This document shows positions 15,947 to 23,267 of a DNA stretch of 51,920 nt, piece after piece. Source of the DNA: Granulosicoccaceae bacterium (lineage in GTDB: Bacteria > Pseudomonadota > Gammaproteobacteria > Granulosicoccales > Granulosicoccaceae); the NCBI GenBank assembly GCA_020629835.1, contig JAHDCO010000027.1:1-51920 (forward strand), given 5' to 3'. A model generated the notes under the pieces. That model was not told where the DNA came from. It saw nothing but the letters and a program-made list of their open reading frames with translations, and ran no database searches. The position numbers and the translations under genes are program-made. Positions within the stretch are counted from its first letter, which is position 1; every line of letters starts with the position of its first letter.

Positions 15947-17080
15947 TTAAAGCTCGTTACTTGTACGACGGTCTACTAAGCCGCGAATAAGTAGGTCGTG
16001 TTCTAAAAATTCATAACGCACATCGTTCAGCGTTACGCTTTCCTCTAGTCGTTCGATACCCAGACCGCCAATGGACGACGGTGCTGAAGTGCCTCCAATC
16101 AATTTGGGTGCAATGAATGCCCAAACCTCATCAATCATGCGCGCATCTACAAAGGCACCCAATAACTGTGCACCGCCTTCCACCAGGATGCTTTGGCAAC
16201 GGGTTGCCAGCGCATCAAGTAAGGCTGGAATATCGATTTTTCCAACGGAGTTAACAGGTAGGCGCAACACTTCAGTGCCGTTTTCGATCAGTTGTTTTTC
16301 TTGGCTTACAGGCATCTGCTCGGTTGTGGCGACCAGAGTCTTACCGGGTAGCGAACCGTTCAACGCATGACAGTCGGTTGGTAAGTCACCGGTACCGCTG
16401 ACAATAATTCGTAGTGGGTGGGCGGGTTCTAACGATGCCAGTACGTCGTTCCAGCGATCACGAACCGTTAGAGTAGGGTTATCCTTTCTTAAGGTTTCAG
16501 CGCCAACAACAATGGCATCCACTGCTTGCCTGAGGTCGTGACCACGCCGCCGCGCCGATGGCCCGGTAATCCATTGACTGTGGCCGGTGCGCGTAGAAAT
16601 ACGACCATCCAGGCTGGAGGCAGTTTTGCCGACGACCCAAGGGCGTTTGGTCGCAATGTGATGAAAAAATGCGCGGTTTTGAAAGCGTGCTTCGTCTTCC
16701 CGCACTCCCAGTGTCACCGAGATACCTGCGTCTTGTAGCAATAGAGCGCCACCTTCGGCTTTCGGGTTGTCATCCCTGGCTGCAATGACCACCTGGGCCA
16801 CGTCAGCGTTTATCAAAGCGTTCACACACGGCGGGGTTTGCCCATGGTGCGCACACGGTTCCAGTGTGACGTAAGCGGTGGACCCTGCAGCGGCTTCCCC
16901 AGCGTCGATTAGCGCGTTGACCTCGGCGTGCGCCTGCCCATAGGCTTTATGCCAACCTCGACCAATAATGTGCTCGTCTTTCACGAGAACACAGCCCACG
17001 CGCGGGTTCGGACTTACGTGTCCGGTACCCCGACGTGCCAGCGCTAGCGCTTCTGCCATGTAGTGTTCGTGCTGTGTACT
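15947..17080 (-). CDS. ribD: Bifunctional riboflavin-specific deaminase/reductase RibD
   Basis: RibD deaminates the pyrimidine product of GTP cyclohydrolase II and then reduces its ribose side chain. The deaminase domain (residues 1-145) has zinc ligands in HAEVNAL and PCAHHGQTPPC. The reductase domain follows with VGKTASSLDGRI, GHSQWITG, DAIVVGAETLRKDNPTLTVR and ILVEGGAQLLG. The GTG at 17080 is preferred, giving VSTQHEHYMAEAL, which aligns with E. coli RibD and has GGAA a few bases upstream. A TTG at 17104 would add eight residues. It is the first gene after the FMN riboswitch. Confidence 0.95.
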   Translation of the reverse strand, partial: STQHEHYMAEALALARRGTGHVSPNPRVGCVLVKDEHIIGRGWHKAYGQAHAEVNALIDAGEAAAGSTAYVTLEPCAHHGQTPPCVNALINADVAQVVIAARDDNPKAEGGALLLQDAGISVTLGVREDEARFQNRAFFHHIATKRPWVVGKTASSLDGRISTRTGHSQWITGPSARRRGHDLRQAVDAIVVGAETLRKDNPTLTVRDRWNDVLASLEPAHPLRIIVSGTGDLPTDCHALNGSLPGKTLVATTEQMPVSQEKQLIENGTEVLRLPVNSVGKIDIPALLDALATRCQSILVEGGAQLLGAFVDARMIDEVWAFIAPKLIGGTSAPSSIGGLGIERLEESVTLNDVRYEFLEHDLLIRGLVDRRTSNEL

Positions 17081-17283
17081 CACACAAATTCCAAGTCGAA
17101 CCAATGCGTCGCACCCGATGAATCGGTATGCCGTGTTCGCCTAAGGGGGTGAGGGGAATGTGGTTCATCGGGCCGCATGTACGCACCCAGAACGGCTGAG
17201 CGGACGCGCCTCGGTTCGGTCACGTTGGAGTTGTACACTCACACACGTGCCGCAGCGGTGCCGTTACGCACCCACTGATGAAC
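17081..17283 (-). promoter_or_regulatory. ribD leader between FMN aptamer and start codon
   Basis: This is about 200 bases of untranslated leader. A 9-base perfect inverted repeat, CCCGATGAA (17172-17164) and TTCATCGGG (17122-17114) on the transcript strand, encloses 41 bases and ends about 30 bases before the ribD GTG. No T-tract terminator is visible, so control of translation or a Rho-dependent mechanism is more likely than intrinsic termination. A GGGTGCGTA direct repeat flanks the middle of the leader. Confidence 0.5.
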
Positions 17284-17440
17284 GCAATCTTCTCCCATCC
17301 GGACTATAACCGTCGGCTCTGGAATTTGACCAGATCAGCTGTACCCCAACGTATTGGGTTTTTAGCTCACGGGCTTGGCGCTGTCGGTAAAAGAAGCGCC
17401 CTACCGCCGGTGGGGAATTACACCCCGCCCCGAAGACTAG
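17284..17440 (-). ncRNA. FMN riboswitch (RFN element)
   Basis: The minus strand shows the canonical RFN core. From 17437 it reads TCTTCGGGGCGGGGTGTAAT, followed by a CCCC-ACCGGCGGT block. Further along come GCCCGTGAGC, then CTGATCTGGT, CCAGAGCCGACGGTTATAGT and CCGGATGGGAGAAGA. The closing P1 stem pairs TCTTC with GAAGA. This aptamer binds flavin mononucleotide and represses riboflavin genes. It lies about 200 bases upstream of ribD on the same strand. Confidence 0.97.
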
Positions 17441-17450
17441 CTGCGAAGGT

Positions 17451-17475
17451 ATTGCATCTTTGGATGAAATGCAAT
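17451..17475 (-). repeat. Inverted repeat just upstream of the FMN aptamer
   Basis: ATTGCAT (17451-17457) and ATGCAAT (17469-17475) form a 7-bp dyad 10 bases outside the aptamer, in the region where the rib promoter should lie. A clean -35/-10 pair could not be assigned. Confidence 0.3.
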
Positions 17476-17512
17476 GGCCGCAGCCCGATTCACACGCCTT
17501 GTGAGTGATTAT

Positions 17513-18808
17513 TCACGGAATTTCGATGCGCCTGAGTGTGATGCCGTACCGGGCCAGGATTTGCTCCGCCGCTCGGTCGAAGGCGATTTCCTGGGCTGGG
17601 GATATCACACCGAACTGTACGACCAGATCCAGGAACACCTGTTTGGCGTCTTCGGCCACAAGCGCTGGACTGATGGCCTGAGTGGAATCAGCCAATACCT
17701 GACCATTGGTAAGTGGGTCGAGTAACCGCGTAGCCACTTTCTCGGCATCAGCTAAAAGTGTCTCGTACAGACCGTCTGTGCTTTGCACAGGGTTAAACGC
17801 ACCGGCGGTTAAGTCGTGGCTAACCAGTACGTACACGCGCCCCTGATTCCAATAATCTGCCACTGGGAAAAACGTTCCACCACTTTCGCTACCTCGATAC
17901 GGTGGGTGAAGCCCCAACGCCTGTTCAATCGCATGACCACGTTCAATCGGCGGGTAGGATGTGAAATAACTTAAACAGTCTCCCGGGCGCTGATCGATGC
18001 GAACAACATGATCAGCTGCTGGCTTCTCAAACCCGACTGGAGGTTCGACGCTTGGGTCTGTGCAGTGCTCGTTGACTGTTTCTTTCTGTTGTTGCTCTTG
18101 TTGCTCTTGTTGCTCTTGTTGTTGTTTTGGAGGCAGACAAATTTCTAACTTTAGTTTTTGTAAAAACCGTTGCACATTTGCTATCGCGTCAGCGTCGCCC
18201 GTGATCTCAACAACATGAGAGTGTTTATGCTTCGATTCGCGATCGCTGCTTTTACTTATGTAACGCAGATCGATGGGGTATTCAGTCGCCTTGTAATCAG
18301 ATGTGAAGATAATTTTAGTCGGATAAGAGCCTTGAAACTCTACACGTGTAGAGTGGTTGTAGATCCAGACCCACTGATTACTCCGTCCGGAATTTGAAAT
18401 ACTGCCTGCGGCCAAGTGACGGTGTGTGGTGCCATGATTATTTTCTTCTTGCCCGGTTAAATGAGCTTGACCGAAAATACTGTACGCCCCATCTTCCCAG
18501 CGAAGCACTAAGCGGCTGTCTTGTTTGTATAACCTGAAATTAAAAACACTCTCGTGCGAAAGATGCGCCGTGGTTTTCTGGTTATTCCCAGACGTCAGGA
18601 AAAGTTGGCTTGTATTAGCCTGTACTGTTGCGTTTGTAAATAATGATTGTTCAATCAAGCTTGAAAGTAATAAGAAAAATACCGAGCAAACGATAGTTCT
18701 AAATACTTTTGTTTCGACTGACGGGTTGACGTAGGGTAACCGCAGCGCGCTTTCGATTAAAGGTGAGCTTCTACGCTGGCCGGTTTCAGTCGAGTGTGCT
18801 TTTTGCAT
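17513..18808 (-). CDS. Membrane-anchored protein of unknown function with a glutamine-rich repeat
   Basis: This is a 431-residue protein. The ATG at 18808 has GGAG eight bases upstream. Residues 36-52 (FRTIVCSVFFLLLSSLI) form one membrane anchor or uncleaved signal. A beta-rich domain of about 150 residues follows, then a short basic/His segment (ESKHKHSHVVEITGDADAI). Next is a low-complexity linker QQQEQQEQQEQQQ encoded by a 9-base tandem repeat around 18092-18124, then a C-terminal domain of about 190 residues. No family is recognised. It is divergent from the Tad pilus operon across a 255-base gap, so a shared regulator or role is possible. It ends 73 bases upstream of the FMN aptamer. Confidence 0.65.
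   Translation of the reverse strand: MQKAHSTETGQRRSSPLIESALRLPYVNPSVETKVFRTIVCSVFFLLLSSLIEQSLFTNATVQANTSQLFLTSGNNQKTTAHLSHESVFNFRLYKQDSRLVLRWEDGAYSIFGQAHLTGQEENNHGTTHRHLAAGSISNSGRSNQWVWIYNHSTRVEFQGSYPTKIIFTSDYKATEYPIDLRYISKSSDRESKHKHSHVVEITGDADAIANVQRFLQKLKLEICLPPKQQQEQQEQQEQQQKETVNEHCTDPSVEPPVGFEKPAADHVVRIDQRPGDCLSYFTSYPPIERGHAIEQALGLHPPYRGSESGGTFFPVADYWNQGRVYVLVSHDLTAGAFNPVQSTDGLYETLLADAEKVATRLLDPLTNGQVLADSTQAISPALVAEDAKQVFLDLVVQFGVISPAQEIAFDRAAEQILARYGITLRRIEIP
18092..18124 (-). repeat. 9-base tandem repeat encoding Gln/Glu
   Basis: On the plus strand a TTGCTCTTG-type unit repeats about three times, flanked by extra TTG triplets. It encodes EQQ units in the unknown protein at 17513-18808. 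Such in-frame arrays can vary in length by slippage without a frameshift. Confidence 0.7.
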
Positions 18809-18919
18809 ACACCAAGCTCCGTTTGGTGAATCGTTGCGTGACGCTCATCATACTTTATCGATGCCCGATTATGCGCTCAGTATTTGTGACTGATTTTTCC
18901 GTTTTTTCCGGTGTAAATG

Positions 18920-18933
18920 TCGGAAATTTCCGA
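18920..18933. promoter_or_regulatory. Perfect 14-bp palindrome, candidate operator
   Basis: TCGGAAATTTCCGA is a perfect dyad in the gap between the divergent unknown gene and the Tad operon. A related half-site, TTTTTTCCGG, lies just upstream. It is a plausible dimeric-regulator site. Confidence 0.5.
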
Positions 18934-18955
18934 TTGTTTGTGGCGTTTTAAGTCG

Positions 18956-19018
18956 CTAACGTGGCACTTGGTTTAAGCCATCGACTAAACCACGTTAGGA
19001 AGCGCGTGGTATGGCTTA
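18956..19018 (+). promoter_or_regulatory. Interlaced inverted repeats (possible H-type RNA pseudoknot or double operator)
   Basis: Arm A CTAACGTGG (18956-18964) is complementary to A' CCACGTTAG (18990-18998). Arm B TAAGCCAT (18974-18981), inside the A loop, is complementary to B' ATGGCTTA (19011-19018). The order A-B-A'-B' with loops of 9, 8 and 12 bases is the topology of an H-type pseudoknot. It ends 29 bases before the pilin Shine-Dalgarno. If transcription starts further downstream, these would be DNA sites instead. Confidence 0.5.
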
Positions 19019-19063
19019 GCCCATTTATTCGTCACTGCATAATCGTTAAAGGAATTCGTCAAC

Positions 19064-19333
19064 ATGCACGCTTTTACCACGCCTCGATCTGCCGCCAGTT
19101 CTAAAACCCATCGGCGCACAAACTGCTTTGGTCAAGGGATGACTGAGTACATCATCATAGTTGCCATAATTGCTATCGGTGCTGTTACCGCAGCAGGTTT
19201 CTTTGGTGCGCGCGTTCAGTCTCAATTTGTGTCGATGGGTAACGAAATATCGGGAGAAGAAGGCACACCGGCCGGCCCGGTGGCAGCGCCAACCCCGGCA
19301 GCTGCAACGCTAGGCACATACACGAATAATTAA
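19064..19333 (+). CDS. Flp-type pilin, first gene of the Tad operon
   Basis: This 89-residue small pilin has a positively charged leader (SSKTHRRTNCFG), then QGMTEYIIIVAIIAIGAVTAAG. Processing after the Gly in CFG would place Glu at +5 and Tyr at +6, the hallmark of Flp pilins. The single hydrophobic helix is followed by a short Gly/Pro/Ala-rich tail. It is likely the major pilin, because it is the first gene, has a good ribosome site (AAAGGAA) and is followed by a strong hairpin. The leader is longer than in typical Flp. Confidence 0.85.
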   Translation: MHAFTTPRSAASSKTHRRTNCFGQGMTEYIIIVAIIAIGAVTAAGFFGARVQSQFVSMGNEISGEEGTPAGPVAAPTPAAATLGTYTNN

Positions 19334-19346
19334 AAGAAGTTGATTC

Positions 19347-19388
19347 TGTGTAAGCCAGGTACTTTGAGTGCCTGGCTTCTATTACACA
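19347..19388 (+). terminator. Long RNA hairpin between the pilin gene and the rest of the Tad operon
   Basis: AAGCCAGGTAC (19352-19362) pairs with GTGCCTGGCTT (19368-19378) around a TTTGA loop (one G-U pair). The flanking TGTGTAA and TTACACA can extend the base. There is no T-tract. It probably acts as a partial terminator or 3'-end stabiliser that raises pilin mRNA over the downstream genes. Confidence 0.55.
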
Positions 19389-19409
19389 ATCAACGGCAGG
19401 GAAGCCAAA

Positions 19410-21512
19410 ATGAAGCGGAACCAGGCAGGGCAAGCGTTACCACTCGGGCTCGCGTTACTGTTAGCTGGCACGTTAACCGGCGTCATGCTCTTTAATACGG
19501 GTCAGGTAATCAACGAGAAAACCCGTTTAGCTAACGCAGCGGATGCTTCGGTTTACAGCGGCTTACAATGGCAAGCCAGGGCGTTAAACTTTAACGCTTA
19601 TACAAATCGCGCGATGGTTGCGAATCAAGTCGCTATGGCTCAGGCTGTGAGTTTACAGTCCTGGGCACAGTATGCCCGCGTATCTTCGGCCAATGTTGGT
19701 GTCGTTCTGGCGCCGGTTCCAATCTTAGGACAAATTGCTTCAGCGACTCAACGTGTGATGCAAGCGTTTGAGCCCATCATTGAAGGGTTCGGGAACGGGA
19801 TATTAGCGGTCGTCGATCCTGTCAACTCCGCGCTGTCATTAGCGCAGGAAGCGATGTATTTATCGGCTTATGTGGCTACGCCCGAGTTAGTGAATAGTGT
19901 AGCCAAGGCACACGACGACCGACTCGTATGGAAATCGGCGTTTAGTACCAAAGAACTGGGTAAGTCACTTAATCACTGGCAGTCATTTACGGAGCAACAT
20001 ACGACCCATCACTCGCTGGCCATGGATGAACGCGTGGCGATGATCAATGCATCAACCGATGCGTTTACCAAAAAGCGTTCGTGGGAGTTCTTCAAGAAAT
20101 ACCTCCCGGTAACACCGTTTCATTGGTTACGTATTGACCGAAGTGGTGAAACGCGATTACTGCGAGACTCAACGACCGGAGAAACCGAGTGGAAAGCGCT
20201 GGATACAGTTTCACTCAACAGTAAGTTTTATTACTGGTTTAAGAAACATAAGCGGGTTGAGGTGCCAATCGGGTACTCACATAAATTCGCTAATACTCGG
20301 GAAAACAGTATCGAAGATTGTGAGGGCGTTGCTGAGTTAGATTGTCGTGACTGGTTCGGTCGGAATCGAACCGCACAGCGACTCGCTCGCCACGTCTCCA
20401 AGGATCTGGCAGGAGGAAGTAATACCGCAAAGAGTGATCTTAGCTACAGTGGTGTAAGAGCGTTCCGATCGTTGTCGGCGGCTATGAGAAAACAGCAGGC
20501 CCCTACGTTAAGCCTGTCGGCCGAATTAAGGCTTCCAACATCCCAGATAAACGATTCTTCTAAGCTGGGTATTTCTTCAGAAATGAACAGCGGGTTAGCG
20601 GCTGAAGCGATGCCAGATCTGTCGTCCTTGAGCACCGCTGAAGTGTATTTTAATCGCCCAGGAGATGACAACTACGAAGAGTATGCTTCCGGCTACAACC
20701 CATTTTGGACTGTACGGCTGGCTGCAAGCTCTGAACAACAGTATGCATCTGCCAGTGCGCTAAGGCCAACCGGACAGTCTTCAACTTTTGTATTAGCGCA
20801 TTATGCGGGCGATGCACAAACGGTGGTAACCAGCGACAGTACGAGCGCTACCGCGTTGCCGATTTGGAAAGGTTCTGTCGTGGGGCCGTCGGCACAACAA
20901 GTCGATGCCACGTTCCAATCAGCCGATAACGCGCTTAGAACAGTGTTTACAGATTTAGCAAACAGGCTGTTTTCTGCGGCATTACCAGGGGTAACCCGCG
21001 ACACGGTTGACGACTTCTCTGATGAACTCATGTCGGGTGTAGACACTGACGATATCGAGGCAACTGTGGCATCAGTAAACCAGGATATTGACACCTTACG
21101 ACAGGAATACCGGGCCGCAAGAGAACAGATACAGGCCGAATTCCTTCAGGCCGCGAATGAATTGACGGCGTCGGTAGAATCACGACGCCAGGCCATCAAC
21201 GAAGAAATTGATGCGCTGAGAGAAGGAATGAACAGCGTTGATCAGCGCGGCAGAGAGGAGTTGGAAGCGCAAGTTCGAACACTAGTTGAAGAGCGTGATG
21301 GCATCGCTGGTGAGGGCGGGTTGCGCGCGTGGCATCGAGATCAATTGGCTGCAACGCTCGTTGGGATTGTTAAAAAAGCACTACCTCAATGGCCAATCTC
21401 ATTGAAACAAGCCTACGAGGCTGTGGACAACTTCACCACCTATAACGGTGATGTGGCGGATCAGTTTCATATTATCCAGCTACCCGATAGTGAGGATGAT
21501 CTCAATGAGTAA
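19410..21512 (+). CDS. TadG-like pilus assembly protein
   Basis: This is a 700-residue protein. The ATG at 19410 is preferred over 19368 because AGGGAAG stands just upstream. The N-terminus, MKRNQAGQALPLGLALLLAG then INEKTRLANAADASVYSGLQWQARALNFNAY, is the signature of TadG/TadE-related Tad-locus proteins with one membrane helix and a large extracytoplasmic part. Residues of about 560-640 form a long charged coiled coil (IDTLRQEYRAAREQIQAEF, then ELEAQVRTLVEERDG). The protein probably sits in the periplasm as a pilus assembly or tip factor. The last 8 bases overlap the next gene. Confidence 0.8.
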   Translation: MKRNQAGQALPLGLALLLAGTLTGVMLFNTGQVINEKTRLANAADASVYSGLQWQARALNFNAYTNRAMVANQVAMAQAVSLQSWAQYARVSSANVGVVLAPVPILGQIASATQRVMQAFEPIIEGFGNGILAVVDPVNSALSLAQEAMYLSAYVATPELVNSVAKAHDDRLVWKSAFSTKELGKSLNHWQSFTEQHTTHHSLAMDERVAMINASTDAFTKKRSWEFFKKYLPVTPFHWLRIDRSGETRLLRDSTTGETEWKALDTVSLNSKFYYWFKKHKRVEVPIGYSHKFANTRENSIEDCEGVAELDCRDWFGRNRTAQRLARHVSKDLAGGSNTAKSDLSYSGVRAFRSLSAAMRKQQAPTLSLSAELRLPTSQINDSSKLGISSEMNSGLAAEAMPDLSSLSTAEVYFNRPGDDNYEEYASGYNPFWTVRLAASSEQQYASASALRPTGQSSTFVLAHYAGDAQTVVTSDSTSATALPIWKGSVVGPSAQQVDATFQSADNALRTVFTDLANRLFSAALPGVTRDTVDDFSDELMSGVDTDDIEATVASVNQDIDTLRQEYRAAREQIQAEFLQAANELTASVESRRQAINEEIDALREGMNSVDQRGREELEAQVRTLVEERDGIAGEGGLRAWHRDQLAATLVGIVKKALPQWPISLKQAYEAVDNFTTYNGDVADQFHIIQLPDSEDDLNE

Positions 21513-22359
21513 GTCTACGCAAGCAGGTGCGGCGTTGGTGGAGTCCGTCATTATCCTATCTGGTCTGATTGGCTTGTTGGCGTTGCTTCCCCAGTTAGCA
21601 AAGCTTCATGCTTTGCGCCAGAGTGCAGTGGAGGCCGGTCGCTACACGAGCTGGCAACTATCGGTTGGTGAACAACCGAGTCGTGAGTCGGTGGCGGCTA
21701 GATTCTTTATTCAGCCAGATGCCGATTTAACCAGCGAGAATTCCTCAGTCGATTTTTTAGTCACTGAGCGGTCGATTAGTCCACGAGTACGTCGCCATGC
21801 ATTCGATCCTATATCGCAAGAGTCGGAGAACGAGCTACCAAGTTTAGGTAGCGGCATGATTAACTTAAACACGCTGACCGTGCACGCAGAGAACAACGCC
21901 GAGCATCCCGGTACTCTAGTTGAATCCGGTGTAAACACTATTCGTAGAGTGAGCAACTGGCTGGGTAATTCAGATGCCATTGCCAGCGGACAAGGTATCG
22001 TAAAACATACGTTAGCGTTTGCAACGCATGGACCCACGCCGATGGCATCGTCCAATGCAGACTGCTCGGAAAATTCCATATTTTGCTTCTCTGCTGAAAG
22101 CGCTTTGTTGATTGATGGCTGGGAAGCTGCCGATAACCACGAAACCGAGCATGCCGCGGCTGTGTTGGTCCCAACAACACTACTAAAGCCTTTAGGAGCC
22201 ACGCTGGCTAAGGTGTCAGCAGTACCCCTATTAAAAGAGTTTTCGAAAATGGGAGCAGGCTTCGGTTGTGTCAATACCACTGCATTACCGACAAAAGAAT
22301 TGAGTGGTGAAATCGTTACCGAAAAAAACGAATCAGGTGAAAGTGATCGTGCGTGCTAA
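21505..22359 (+). CDS. TadE-like pseudopilin
   Basis: This is a 284-residue protein. The ATG at 21505 overlaps the end of the TadG-like gene. The N-terminus MSKSTQAG-AALVESVIILSGLIGLLALLPQ has a prepilin-type cleavage site (Gly, with Glu at +5) followed by a hydrophobic helix, and then LHALRQSAVEAGRYTSWQL, which matches TadE-type minor pilins. The large C-terminal part has two or three cysteines (NADCSENSIFCF, GFGCV) that could form disulfides. It is expected to be processed by a prepilin peptidase, which is not encoded in this locus. Confidence 0.75.
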   Translation: MSKSTQAGAALVESVIILSGLIGLLALLPQLAKLHALRQSAVEAGRYTSWQLSVGEQPSRESVAARFFIQPDADLTSENSSVDFLVTERSISPRVRRHAFDPISQESENELPSLGSGMINLNTLTVHAENNAEHPGTLVESGVNTIRRVSNWLGNSDAIASGQGIVKHTLAFATHGPTPMASSNADCSENSIFCFSAESALLIDGWEAADNHETEHAAAVLVPTTLLKPLGATLAKVSAVPLLKEFSKMGAGFGCVNTTALPTKELSGEIVTEKNESGESDRAC

Positions 22360-23059
22360 GACTCAATTGAAGATATTTCTGTGCGCTTTATCTGTGTGTT
22401 TAGCATCTATATCTCTTGCTGCAAGTACTTTAAATGAACTCCCGTTGCCAGATAGAACAGAGGCACGTTGGGTTGCAGGCAACAATTTGCATAACGGTTA
22501 TACGCTTTCTGCCAAGCACTTACTCAGCGACCTATCCGTAGACGGGGTGTTAGCCTTTTATAGGAACCTCTGGTCAGATACCGAATCGTTTACACCTGGC
22601 TTTCAGGAGACCGAGTCGTACGGTTGGTCGATCATTAGCCGTATAACCGAAAAATATCAATGGGTGGTTCAAGTGAAACCCAAATCGGTAGGCTCAGGCA
22701 GCGAAGGCTATTTGTCGAAGATGGAACTTAAGCAGTCTCACGGCCCCGTACATCAAGCGAGAGTATTCACAAAGCCGCCATTGGGTGGGGAAGAAATATC
22801 CGTTACTCAATCCTACGATCCAACACAAGCGCAAACGCAGGTTCTGCTTTATAACGGGCAACCCAAACAGGTAGCGCGTCGCGTACATCGGCACTACAGC
22901 CAGTCCGGTTGGTCTGCACAAGATCAATTCGAGCACAAACAAACAATCACACTACGATTGCAGGCTGCTGATCGATGGCTGGATATCTCTGTAGTTTCGA
23001 TTAGCGCGTCCAGGTCGATGGTACTTCTGAATGAGGTAATCAGAAATGAACAGGATTGA
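22349..23059 (+). CDS. Exported protein of unknown function in the Tad operon
   Basis: This is a 236-residue protein. I choose GTG at 22349 because AGGTGA lies eight bases upstream and the product then starts with a compact signal peptide (MRAKTQLK then IFLCALSVCLASISLAAS). The mature part is soluble and beta-rich, with FYRNLW, SYGWSIISRI and SVVSISASRSMVLLNEV segments. I do not recognise it. It overlaps the TadE-like gene by 11 bases and the next pilin gene by 14 bases, so it is firmly part of the pilus operon and probably a periplasmic accessory protein. Confidence 0.7.
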   Translation: MRAKTQLKIFLCALSVCLASISLAASTLNELPLPDRTEARWVAGNNLHNGYTLSAKHLLSDLSVDGVLAFYRNLWSDTESFTPGFQETESYGWSIISRITEKYQWVVQVKPKSVGSGSEGYLSKMELKQSHGPVHQARVFTKPPLGGEEISVTQSYDPTQAQTQVLLYNGQPKQVARRVHRHYSQSGWSAQDQFEHKQTITLRLQAADRWLDISVVSISASRSMVLLNEVIRNEQD

Positions 23060-23240
23060 AAAAATTTTGGAGTCGCGACAGCAAGGCTCCGTACTCAGCG
23101 AATACGCAATCACAACCGGTGTTATTACGGTGATGCTTTTTCTTCCGATTCCAGGGCTGGGTGAGTCCGCTATACACCTTCTTATAAAGTCATTTAACAA
23201 CTTTCAAACCCACAGTACCGTCTTACTGTCTATGCCTTAG
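23046..23240 (+). CDS. Second Flp-type pilin
   Basis: This 64-residue protein has GAGG nine bases before its ATG. A basic leader (MNRIEKILESRQQG) precedes SVLSEYAITTGVITVMLFLPIPG. Cleavage after the Gly puts Glu at +5 and Tyr at +6, as in Flp pilins. The mature protein is about 50 residues, close to the size of classic Flp. It lies next to cpaB in the middle of the operon, so it may be a minor pilin or an alternative major pilin. Confidence 0.8.
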   Translation: MNRIEKILESRQQGSVLSEYAITTGVITVMLFLPIPGLGESAIHLLIKSFNNFQTHSTVLLSMP

Positions 23241-23267
23241 TCGGTGAAAATAACAGGAGTGCATGGA

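Larger units (their letters stand above)
18809..19063. promoter_or_regulatory. Divergent regulatory gap upstream of the Tad pilus operon
   Basis: This 255-base gap has no gene. It holds a perfect 14-bp palindrome at 18920-18933 and two interlaced inverted repeats at 18956-19018 (listed separately). A CATAAT at 19038-19043 could be a -10, but its -35 is poor. The first pilin gene has AAAGGAA nine bases before its ATG. Confidence 0.5.

Noticed and set aside
18961-18980. Sigma-54-like TGGCAC element before the Tad operon
   Set aside because: The GC of the -12 part falls two bases too far from the -24 GG; this spacing is strict in sigma-54 promoters.
21711-22280. 189-residue antisense open frame within the TadE-like gene
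   Set aside because: The plus-strand gene has clear family features and operon overlaps; the antisense frame has no recognisable features or ribosome site.
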